In this document: positions 55,645-64,000 of the stretch, piece by piece
Layout: every line of letters starts with the position of its first letter
Position numbering within the stretch: position 1 is the first letter of the stretch
Assembly (NCBI GenBank): GCA_004431415.1
Contig: QPMI01000127.1
Span: forward strand, 62,001 to 126,000
Direction: 5' to 3'
Length of the DNA stretch: 64,000 nucleotides
DNA from: Cyanophora paradoxa
Lineage: Eukaryota; Glaucocystophyceae; Cyanophorales; Cyanophoraceae
The notes under the pieces: generated by a model
Databases searched by the model: none
What the model was told of the DNA's origin: nothing
The model's input: the letters and a program-made list of their open reading frames with translations, nothing else
Translations under genes and position numbers: made by a program

Positions 55645-56276
55645 ATGGCCACGACGGATGAGTCGAAGCTGAAGGTATGTATATCAAGCTTAAGCGCGTC
55701 ATGATAACTCTTCGCCAAGTGCTGCGCAATGCGGAATGCGACCGCGCGGCGGGGTTTGCGCAGGAGATGGAGGCGAAGATGGCCACCAAGAAGGATGTCG
55801 AGGTGCTTAGCGGCTTGCCCTCTTCGTCAGGCGCTACGCCATCTGGAATGCACATGCGACCGCGCGGCGGGGTTTGCGCAGGAGATGGAGGCGAAGATGG
55901 GGCATGATCTCAAGGTGCTCAGCGGCTTAATTAACAAGCTTTCTCTTCGTCAAGCGCTACGCCATCCGGAACGTGACCGCGCGGTGGGGTTTGCGCAGGC
56001 GTTGGAGGCGAAGATGGCCACCAAGGACGATCTCAAGGTGCTCAGCGGCTTTCTCTTCGTCAAGCGCTACGCCATCCGGAACGTGACCGTGCGGTGGGGT
56101 TTGCGCAGGGGTTGGAGGCGAAGATGGCCACCAAGGACGATCTCAAGGTGCGTAGCGGCTTGCTCTTCGTCAACGCTACGTCATTCGGATCCGGAATGTG
56201 ACCGCGCGCCTTGCAATTTGGTTTTGATATTGTGCAGGCGATGGAATCGAGGCTGAAACAGGTCCGCTCCTTGTAG
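55645..56276 (+). CDS. Micro-exon repeat gene (copy 2)
   Basis: Exons by comparison with copy 1: 55645-55674, 55764-55802, 55882-55914, 55999-56037, 56109-56147 and 56238-56276, with identical coding sequence. Introns are identical too, so the duplication is very recent or an assembly repeat. Confidence 0.65.
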
Positions 56277-56288
56277 TGCTGTGGGATA

Positions 56289-56518
56289 TGCGCTCTAGAT
56301 CTGACGGGATCGTGAGGTAGGTTGTGGTGGATGCAGTTGCGCGAGCAGTAGCGCAAGAAATTGTGCGTCTTTACAATGAGTCGCACCATCTGTAGCTCTT
56401 CTTTGTCTAGATCAGACTTCGACCTCCACTGATCAAGAAGCGCTCTTTGCAGTCGACCAGAATCAAGATCGTCGAAGATGTCGCCCAGCAGGTCTGTCTC
56501 TTGCTTTTGTGATCCCAT
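56289..56518 (-). CDS. Small hypothetical protein (copy 2)
   Basis: Identical to the ORF at 52085-52314 (MGSQKQETDLLGDIFDDLDS start). See that entry. Confidence 0.4.
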
Positions 56519-56652
56519 GGTTGGATTTTATGCTGTCAGTCAGGTCGAGGTCGGGTTTCTCGATTCCCTCCTAGCAACCGTCGCGCACGCCTGGAACTGC
56601 ATCGCAGACAAACTGGGCCGCTCGCGCTGTAAGGAGCATCGCCTCAAAGCTC

Positions 56653-56946
56653 ATGATCAGTAATGTGAATCGCATATGGGAAGTCATAGCCTCGATCGCC
56701 TTCATCATCGGTCTTGCGCTGATTGCCTCTGGTCACACCAAGGCTGGCCCAATTTGCCTGTTCATATCCTCGTTCGCCTTATCCAGCAGAAAGAGCCACT
56801 GGCCAAAGCTCAAGCTCGTGTTGGTCGCTGATTCCTCCCATCTGGCCCATCTTCAAATTCTTCCGCCCGGGTGGCACCAGCTGCAGTACCCGCCTCGCAG
56901 TAGGCGCCTAGGCCTGGAGCCTTTTTCTGTTCTCTCTTCCCCTTAA
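56653..56946 (+). CDS. Two-helix membrane protein (copy 2, shifted tail)
   Basis: Same N-terminal 60 residues as copy 1; one C fewer near 56,836 changes the tail to SSHLAHLQILPPGWHQLQYP and beyond, extending it to 97 residues. Either an indel error or a real allele. Confidence 0.4.
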   Translation: MISNVNRIWEVIASIAFIIGLALIASGHTKAGPICLFISSFALSSRKSHWPKLKLVLVADSSHLAHLQILPPGWHQLQYPPRSRRLGLEPFSVLSSP

Positions 56947-57077
56947 AGCCCCTAGTTTTTCCTTCGTCTTGCAGTTATCCCGACTCATTAGTCCTAGTAG
57001 CTCTTCATGACTCTTCGGTGATGTACCTCTATCAACGTAACGTCGGCATCATGATTGACTGTCCGACGGTCCCCTGC

Positions 57078-59766
57078 CTACTTGAAGCTAAGCTGGCTCA
57101 GCTGCGACTGGAGCAGCGCGTCCAGGCTTGCCCCTGCGCCGCCCGCGCCGCCACCGTCAGAAAACAAGCGGGGAGGGAAGGGGCCGGGCCCGCACCGCCC
57201 TGTGCTGGGGCGGGGCTCCCCGCCGGCCGAGGCGGGACGGGGGACGGCGCCAGGGACGGGGAGGGGGCCGGGGAGTGCATGGGGAAGCCGCCGCCCATCA
57301 TGCCCATCGGCTGCTGCTGGAAGAACGGCTGCGCTCCGGCGGGGCCGGCGGGGGGCGGCCCAGCATGCCCGGCGGGCCCGCCATCGCCATGGGCGACATC
57401 CGCGCCTGCTGCGCCTGCTGCTGCTGCTGCGCCATCATCATCGCCGGCTGGCCCATCAGGGGCGACGCCCGCGCCGCCATCGGCTGCTGCTGCGCGTTGA
57501 GCATCTGGAGCTGCTGGAGCTGCGCGGCGCGCTGCCCGGGGCCGGCCTGGAAGGGGACCTGCACGGAGGAGGCGGTGGCGGGGATCGAGAAGGCCGCCGC
57601 CGCCGGCGCCGCGACGGCGAAGGCGCCCCAGTCCAGGGAGGCGGGGGGGGAGGGGCCCGGGGACTGCCCGGGGGGCGAGGCGGAGGGCGGGGGGTAGCTC
57701 GAGGGCGCGGGGGCCGGCAGCTTCGAGAAGTCGGCGAAGAAGTCGTCCCCCCCGGCCGAGGGGGCGCTCGAGGGGGCCGGCGAGGCCGCCGGCGGCGGCG
57801 GCGTCGGCGAGGGGGCGGGGACGCCGCCGCCCGGCCCGCCCCACTCGAACAGGTCCAACAGATCCGAGGCGCCCGCCGCCGGCCGCGCGGGTGCGGCCGG
57901 CGCGGCCGGCGCTGCTGCCCTGCTGGCCCTGCCGCCCCTGCGCCGCCGCCGCCGCCGCCGCCACCGCTGCCGATCCAGTCCACCATATCAAACAGGCCTT
58001 TCGTGTCGGCAGGGGGCTTGGGCGAGGGCGAGGGCGAGGGAGACGCCGCCGGCGCCGGCGAGGCCCGCGCGGCTGCGGCTGCCGGGCAGGTCAGGCGCTG
58101 CGGGGAGCGGGGCGGGCGGCGAGGGCCGGGCGAACCGCCGCGCGCGGAGTCGTCCGAGGGGTGGGAGAGGCCGAGGGGAGGCCCGCACGAGGGCGGGTAG
58201 GGGCGTGCGGGAGCGGACCTGCGGGCAAAGGCTCGGAGAGGGGCTACAGGGGGCGCGGGGCGGGGCGGAGCGCACGGGAAGGGACGAGGCGCCGACCTCC
58301 TTCATGACGGCCTCCAGGCGCTGCAGGACCTGGGGTACGGGATTCAGGGGCGGCTGGGGCGGGGCTGGGGTACGGGAACTCGCCTGGAAGATGTCGGGGC
58401 GGGTGGCGGGGTCGGGGTTGAGGAGGAAGCGGATGAGCTGGTTGATCGACTCGGGGTGCCGCACGAACTGAGGGGCCCTCAGGCCGGCTGGAAGGGGGTA
58501 CGGGGATGCCCGAGGGTATGCGAACCTCGGGGAACTTGTACTGCGCGTTGATGATCGCGAGGGGCCCGCGTTGTCGAACGGCTGCTGGAAGAAGACGATC
58601 GTGTACAGGATGCAGCCCAGCGCCTGTGGGGTACAACGCGTCAGGGGAAATCGTCGGTTGGCGGGGGGGAGGGGGGGACGAGGGACTGGGGAGGGGGTAC
58701 GCGCCCAGATGTCGACCTTCTCGTTGATGAGGTCCTTCCTGTAGAGGTCGCACATCTCCGGCGCCCGGTACATCATCGTCGAGAACCTGGGGGTACGAGC
58801 GCGCTCATCAGTCGGGGCCCGGGGTACGGGATCGGATGATGGGGGGGAGAATCGTGGCGGGGGTACCGCTGGATGCGGTCCTCCTCGTCGAGCATCTCCT
58901 GGCGGGTGAGGTACTTCTTGGCGCGGGTCGTGCAGCTCCCGAAGTCGCAGAGCTTGTAGTCCCCGTTCTCGTGCCGGATCACGTTCTCCACCTGCGCCCC
59001 GCGTGAGCCGAGCCGAGCGCGGGCGCGGCGGGCGGGCGGGCGGGCGAGGCCGGGCGGCGAGCCTTGAGGTCGCGGTGGGCGATGGGCGGGCTCTGGCAGT
59101 GCAGGTGCGCCACGGAGAGGCAGACCTGGTGGAAGATCTGGAGCGCCTCGCCCGGCGGGAACTTGGCCCCGTTCCGCTTCCCGATGATGTCCACGAGGTG
59201 CCCGCCTGCCGCCGGGTCGCGCGCGCGCGGCGCGGGGGGCGGCGGACCGCGCGGGGCGCACCGGAGCAGAGCTCCATGAGCATGAAGACCTCGCGCTGGT
59301 TCGGGTTCTGCTGGCTCGGCAGGATCGCCGACGCGTAGAGCCGCACGATCAGCGGGTGCGGCGGGAGCGACTTCTGCCCGCGGCGGGCGTCAGCAGAGCG
59401 GCGCGGGACGGGCCGGGCCTCGCGGCGCGCCATGACTCGGATCTCCTCCTCGGCCAGCCGCAGCGTCTCCGCGTCGTGGGCGAGCACGCGCTTCAGAGCA
59501 TACAGCTCGTTCGTCTCCCTGTCCGTCGCGATGTGCAGGATTGAGTAGCCGTCTGCGCCGGGCTCGGGTACGCGGGGGCAGGCGAGGTGGCGGCGCGGCA
59601 GTGCGCGCACTAGGGCACGAATGACAGGGGCACCAGCGCGCTCAGCCGCACGGCGCCGGCCCGCACGGCTTGCACTGGGCTGGGCGGGTACGCGAATGAT
59701 TTTCTTGCCACAGGATACCCAAGCCATACAGCCGTAGACGTCGACTGCGTAGTCCCCCTCAGCCAT
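57078..59766 (-). CDS. NAK-family protein kinase, copy 5
   Basis: ATG at 59,766, stop at 57,078-57,080. Catalytic exons intact, including GHLVDIIGKRNGAKFPPGEA, HRDLK, DFG and APE. The tail has several shortened G/C runs relative to copy 4 (for example at ~57,353, where part of the GGPPPAG segment is lost, and around 58,110-58,170), again in homopolymers. Same altered glycine loop and novel first exon as copies 3 and 4. Confidence 0.75.
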
Positions 59767-59834
59767 CGAGCCGCAGCGCTTGCTTACCGCTAAGCAGCTT
59801 TTGGGCGGAGGTCACCCGGCATCTGCTGCGCCAG

Positions 59835-60472
59835 ATGGCCACGACGGATGAGTCGAAGCTGAAGGTATGTATATCAAGCTTAAGCGCGTCATGATAACTC
59901 TTCGCCAAGTGCTGCGCAATGCGGAATGCGACCGCGCGGCGGGGTTTGCGCAGGAGATGGAGGCGAAGATGGCCACCAAGAAGGATGTCGAGGTGCTTAG
60001 CGGCTTAAGCTTGCCCTCTTCGTCAGGCGCTACGCCATCTGGAATGCACATGCGACCGCGCGGCGGGGTTTGCGCAGGAGATGGAGGCGAAGATGGGGCA
60101 TGATCTCAAGGTGCTCAGCGGCTTAATTAACAAGCTTTCTCTTCGTCAAGCGCTACGCCATCCGGAACGTGACCGCGCGGTGGGGTTTGCGCAGGCGTTG
60201 GAGGCGAAGATGGCCACCAAGGACGATCTCAAGGTGCTCAGCGGCTTTCTCTTCGTCAAGCGCTACGCCATCCGGAACGTGACCGTGCGGTGGGGTTTGC
60301 GCAGGGGTTGGAGGCGAAGATGGCCACCAAGGACGATCTCAAGGTGCGTAGCGGCTTGCTCTTCGTCAACGCTACGTCATTCGGATCCGGAATGTGACCG
60401 CGCGCCTTGCAATTTGGTTTTGATATTGTGCAGGCGATGGAATCGAGGCTGAAACAGGTCCGCTCCTTGTAG
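59835..60472 (+). CDS. Micro-exon repeat gene (copy 3)
   Basis: Exons 59835-59864, 59954-59992, 60078-60110, 60195-60233, 60305-60343 and 60434-60472. Coding sequence as in copy 1. Intron 2 carries six extra bases (TTAAGC duplicated near 60,003), a true length difference that leaves splicing unaffected. Confidence 0.65.
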
Positions 60473-60484
60473 TGCTGTGGGATA

Positions 60485-60714
60485 TGCGCTCTAGATCTGA
60501 CGGGATCGTGAGGTAGGTTGTGGTGGATGCAGTTGCGCGAGCAGTAGCGCAAGAAATTGTGCGTCTTTACAATGAGTCGCACCATCTGTAGCTCTTCTTT
60601 GTCTAGATCAGACTTCGACCTCCACTGATCAAGAAGCGCTCTTTGCAGTCGACCAGAATCAAGATCGTCGAAGATGTCGCCCAGCAGGTCTGTCTCTTGT
60701 TTTTGTGATCCCAT
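60485..60714 (-). CDS. Small hypothetical protein (copy 3)
   Basis: Same ORF as at 52085-52314, with one synonymous C/T difference near 60,700. See that entry. Confidence 0.4.
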
Positions 60715-60848
60715 GGTTGGATTTTATGCTGTCAGTCAGGTCGAGGTCGGGTTTCTCGATTCCCTCCTAGCAACCGTCGCGCACGCCTGGAACTGCATCG
60801 CAGACAAACTGGGCCGCTCGCGCTGTAAGGAGCATCGCCTCAAAGCTC

Positions 60849-61100
60849 ATGATCAGTAATGTGAATCGCATATGGGAAGTCATAGCCTCGATCGCCTTCA
60901 TCATCGGTCTTGCGCTGATTGCCTCTGGTCACACCAAGGCTGGCCCAATTTGCCTGTTCATATCCTCGTTCGCCTTATCCAGCAGAAAGAGCCACTGGCC
61001 AAAGCTCAAGCTCGTGTTGGTCGCTGATTCCTCCCCATCTGGCCCATCTTCAAATTCTTCCGCCCGGGTGGCACCAGCTGCAGTACCCGCCTCGCAGTAG
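60849..61100 (+). CDS. Two-helix membrane protein (copy 3)
   Basis: Same as copy 1 (52449-52700), with the 83-residue reading. Confidence 0.4.
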   Translation: MISNVNRIWEVIASIAFIIGLALIASGHTKAGPICLFISSFALSSRKSHWPKLKLVLVADSSPSGPSSNSSARVAPAAVPASQ

Positions 61101-61274
61101 GCGCCTAGGCCTGGAGCCTTTTTCTGTTCTCTCTTCCCCTTAAAGCCCCTAGTTTTTCCTTCGTCTTGCAGTTATCCCGACTCATTAGTCCTAGTAGCTC
61201 TTCATGACTCTTCGGTGATGTACCTCTATCAACGTAACGTCGGCATCATGATTGACTGTCCGACGGTCCCCTGC

Positions 61275-64000
61275 CTACTTGAAGCTTAGCTGGCTCAGCT
61301 GCGACTGGAGCAGCGCGTCCAGGCTTGCCCCTGCGCCGCCCGCGCCGCCACCGTCAGAAAACAAGCGGGGAGGGAAGGGGCCGGGCCCGCACCGCCCTGT
61401 GCTGGGGCGGGGCTCCCCGCCGGCCGAGGCGGGACGGGGGACGGCGCCAGGGACGGGGAGGGGGCCGGGGAGTGCATGGGGAAGCCGCCGCCCATCATGC
61501 CCATCGGCTGCTGCTGGAAGAACGGCTGCGCTCCGGCGGGGCCGGCGGGGGGCGGGCCGCCCAGCATGCCCGGCGGGCCCGCCATCGCCATGGGCGACAT
61601 CCGCGCCTGCTGCGCCTGCTGCTGCTGCTGCGCCATCATCATCGCCGGCTGGCCCATCAGGGGCGACGCCCGCGCCGCCATCGGCTGCTGCTGCGCGTTG
61701 AGCATCTGGAGCTGCTGGAGCTGCGCGGCGCGCTGCCCGGGGCCGGCCTGGAAGGGGACCTGCACGGAGGAGGCGGTGGCGGGGATCGAGAAGGCCGCCG
61801 CCGCCGGCGCCGCGACGGCGAAGGCGCCCCAGTCCAGGGAGGCGGGGGGGGAGGGGCCCGGGGACTGCCCGGGGGGCGAGGCGGAGGGCGGGGGTAGCTC
61901 GAGGGCGCGGGGGCCGGCAGCTTCGAGAAGTCGGCGAAGAAGTCGTCCCCCCGGCCGAGGGGGCGCTCGAGGGGCCGGCGAGGCCGCCGGCGGCGGCGGC
62001 GTCGGCGAGGGGCGGGGGCGCCGCCGCCCGGCCCGCCCCACTCGAACAGGTCCAACAGATCCGAGGCGCCCGCCGCCGGCCGCGCGGGTGCGGCCGGCGC
62101 GGCCGGCGCTGCTGCCCTGCTGGGCCCTGCCGCCCCTGCGCCGCCGCCGCCGCCGCCGCCACCGCTGCCGATCCAGTCCACCATATCAAACAGGCCTTTC
62201 GTGTCGGCAGGGGGCTTGGGCGAGGGCGAGTGCGAGGGAGACGCCGCCGGCGCCGGCGAGGCCCGCGCGGCTGCGGCTGCCGGGCAGGTCAGGCGCTGCG
62301 GGGAGCGGGGCCGGGCGGCGAGGGGCCGGGCGAACCGCCGCGCGCGGAGTCGTCCGAGGGGGTGGGAGAGGCCGAGGGGAGGCCCGCACGAGGGCGGGTA
62401 GGGGCGTGCGGGAGCGGACCTGCGGGCAAAGGCTCGGAGAGGGGCTACAGGGGCGCGGGGCGGGCGGAGCGCACGGGAAGGGACGAGGCGCCGACCTCCT
62501 TCATGACGGCCTCCAGGCGCTGCAGGACCTGGGGTACGGGATTCAGGGGCGGCTGGGGCGGGGCTGGGGTACGGGAACTCGCCTGGAAGATGTCGGGGCG
62601 GGTGGCGGGTCGGGGTTGAGGAGGAAGCGGATGAGCTGGTTGATCGACTCGGGTGCCGCACGAACTGAGGGGCCCTCAGGCCGGCTGGAAGGGGGTACGG
62701 GGATGCCCGAGGGGTATGCGAACCTCGGGGAACTTGTACTGCGCGTTGATGATCGCGAGGGCCCCGCGTTGTCGAACGGCTGCTGGAAGAAGACGATCGT
62801 GTACAGGATGCAGCCCAGCGCCTGTGGGGTACAACGCGTCAGGGGAAATCGTCGGTTGGCGGGGGGGGAGGGGGGGGGACGAGGGACTGGGGAGGGGGTA
62901 CGCGCCCAGATGTCGACCTTCTCGTTGATGAGGTCCTTCCTGTAGAGGTCGCACATCTCCGGCGCCCGGTACATCATCGTCGAGAACCTGGGGGTACGAG
63001 CGCGCTCATCAGTCGGGGCCCGGGGGTACGGGATCGGATGATGGGGGGGAGAATCGTGGCGGGGGTACCGCTGGATGCGGTCCTCCTCGTCGAGCATCTC
63101 CTGGCGGGTGAGGTACTTCTTGGCGCGGGTCGTGCAGCTCCCGAAGTCGCAGAGCTTGTAGTCCCCGTTCTCGTGCCGGATCACGTTCTCCACCTGCGCC
63201 CCGCGTGAGCCGAGCCGAGCGCGGGCGCGGCGGGCGGGCGGGCGGGCGAGGCCGGGCGGCGAGCCTTGAGGTCGCGGTGGGCGATGGGCGGGCTCTGGCA
63301 GTGCAGGTGCGCCACGGAGAGGCAGACCTGGTGGAAGATCTGGAGCGCCTCGCCCGGCGGGAACTTGGCCCCGTTCCGCTTCCCGATGATGTCCACGAGG
63401 TGCCCGCCTGCCGCCGGGTCTCGCGCGCGCGGCGCGGGGGGCGGCGGACCGCGCGGGGCGCACCGGAGCAGAGTTCCATGAGCATGAAGACCTCGCGCTG
63501 GTTCGGGTTCTGCTGGCTCGGCAGGATCGCCGACGCGTAGAGCCGCACGATCAGCGGGTGCGGCGGGAGGGACTTCTGCTCGCGGCGGGCGTCAGCAGAG
63601 CGGCGCGGGACGGGCCGGGCTTCGCGGCGCGCCATGACTCGAATCTCCTCCTCGGCCAGCCGCAGCGTCTCCGCGTCGTGGGCGAGCACGCGCTTCAGCG
63701 CATACAGCTCGTTCGTCTCCATGTCCGTCGCGATGTACACGAATGAGTAGCCGCCTGCGCGGGGCTCGGCGGGACGCGCGGGCGGGCGAGGGGGCGGGAG
63801 GGCGGACCTTCAGCAAGCAGCCTCGTGACTCGCACCTTGTACCGCTCGATCTGAACCGGCCTCTCCAGCTCCGCCCGGACGCGAGCCACTGCAGCCTTTC
63901 CGTGCGACAGGGCGTGCGAGGCGCCCTTCTGCGCAATCTCCGCGCCTCGCTCCGCAAGGGCCATGCCCTTATTGGCGAGCCCCTTGGCCGCGCTCAGCGC
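61275..64000 (-). CDS. NAK-family protein kinase, copy 6, ancestral 5' end, incomplete at window edge
   Basis: Stop at 61,275-61,277. The catalytic exons match copies 3-5, but upstream of YIATDMETNELYALKRV the gene continues differently. A GT-AG intron (about 63,760-63,813) is preceded by the exon VQIERYKVRVTRLLAE, giving the canonical glycine loop LAEGGYSFVYIATD. Before that comes a helical segment AAKGLANKGMALAERGAEIA and SHALSHGKAAVARVRAELER, running off the window. This is the expected NAK-family N-lobe, so copy 6 is the likely parent of the array. Several G/C-run losses occur in the tail (62,340-62,650). Confidence 0.8.

Larger units (their letters stand above)
52875..63740. repeat. Tandem array 2, ~4.2 kb unit
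   Basis: Unit = kinase gene (minus) plus lower-GC module (plus-strand micro-exon gene, small ORFs). Kinase stops recur at 52,875, 57,078 and 61,275. The unit also starts in part at 48,646 (kinase copy 3 with module to 52,874). Units differ mainly by single-base run lengths and one 6-base insertion. Confidence 0.85.

Noticed and set aside
1-64000. CRISPR arrays, rRNA genes or bacterial operons
   Set aside because: No regularly spaced short repeats with unique spacers and no rRNA-like conserved blocks were seen; gene structure with introns is eukaryotic or viral.

Overview
The window reads as nuclear DNA of a GC-rich unicellular alga carrying a large block of decayed giant-virus (Nucleocytoviricota) sequence. 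About 1-36,369 holds virus-type genes and fragments. These include a late transcription factor VLTF3 with its zinc ribbon (31,014-32,030), a D5-type primase-helicase fragment ending before the helicase motifs (22,067-22,993), two SET proteins (one vSET-sized, 35,581-35,949), and a JAMM/MPN protein (18,525-19,088). There are also a deoxynucleoside-kinase N-terminus (5,111-5,386), a glycosyltransferase-25 C-terminus, a DDE transposase piece, an S74 auto-chaperone fibre with a Cys-rich stalk (3,427-5,083), glycine-rich fibre pieces, LRR/F-box proteins and zinc-rich proteins. Neighbouring pieces often stop abruptly head-to-head or tail-to-tail, so the block looks like a shuffled mosaic rather than an intact viral genome.

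From ~36,370 the sequence becomes a host locus with multi-exon genes. A leaf of an F-box/LRR gene, a plastid Rieske oxygenase of the PAO/TIC55 type and a NAK-family (AAK1/GAK-like) kinase form two ~5.55 kb tandem copies plus a third partial copy. They are followed by a second array (~4.2 kb period) of full kinase genes, each separated by a visibly lower-GC module. That module carries a gene made of repeated 33-39 nt exons and small membrane-protein ORFs. Introns use GT-AG and many GC-AG boundaries and contain GTACCCC runs. High GC, plastid targeting and GC-AG introns suggest a haptophyte-like alga; this is inference.

Notable DNA structures are a ~310 bp near-perfect palindrome (7,141-7,452), four copies of a ~185 bp terminal-inverted-repeat element (8.4-8.8 and 12.6-13.0 kb), and a virus/host junction with short microhomology at ~36,370. 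Repeated copies differ mostly by one-base changes in G/C runs, and many genes are split by single-base frameshifts. Part of the apparent gene decay may therefore be uncorrected long-read indels. Functions named here rest on motifs read by eye; no database search was possible.

How the parts may relate: viral replication/transcription genes (D5, VLTF3, dNK), chromatin and ubiquitin modifiers (SET, JAMM) and surface fibres (S74, glycine-rich) are the expected repertoire of a large DNA virus of algae. On the host side the kinase tail carries clathrin-box and acidic/aromatic motifs, which fits clathrin-adaptor kinase duty. The oxygenase belongs to the plastid chlorophyll-metabolism/import-associated Rieske family.
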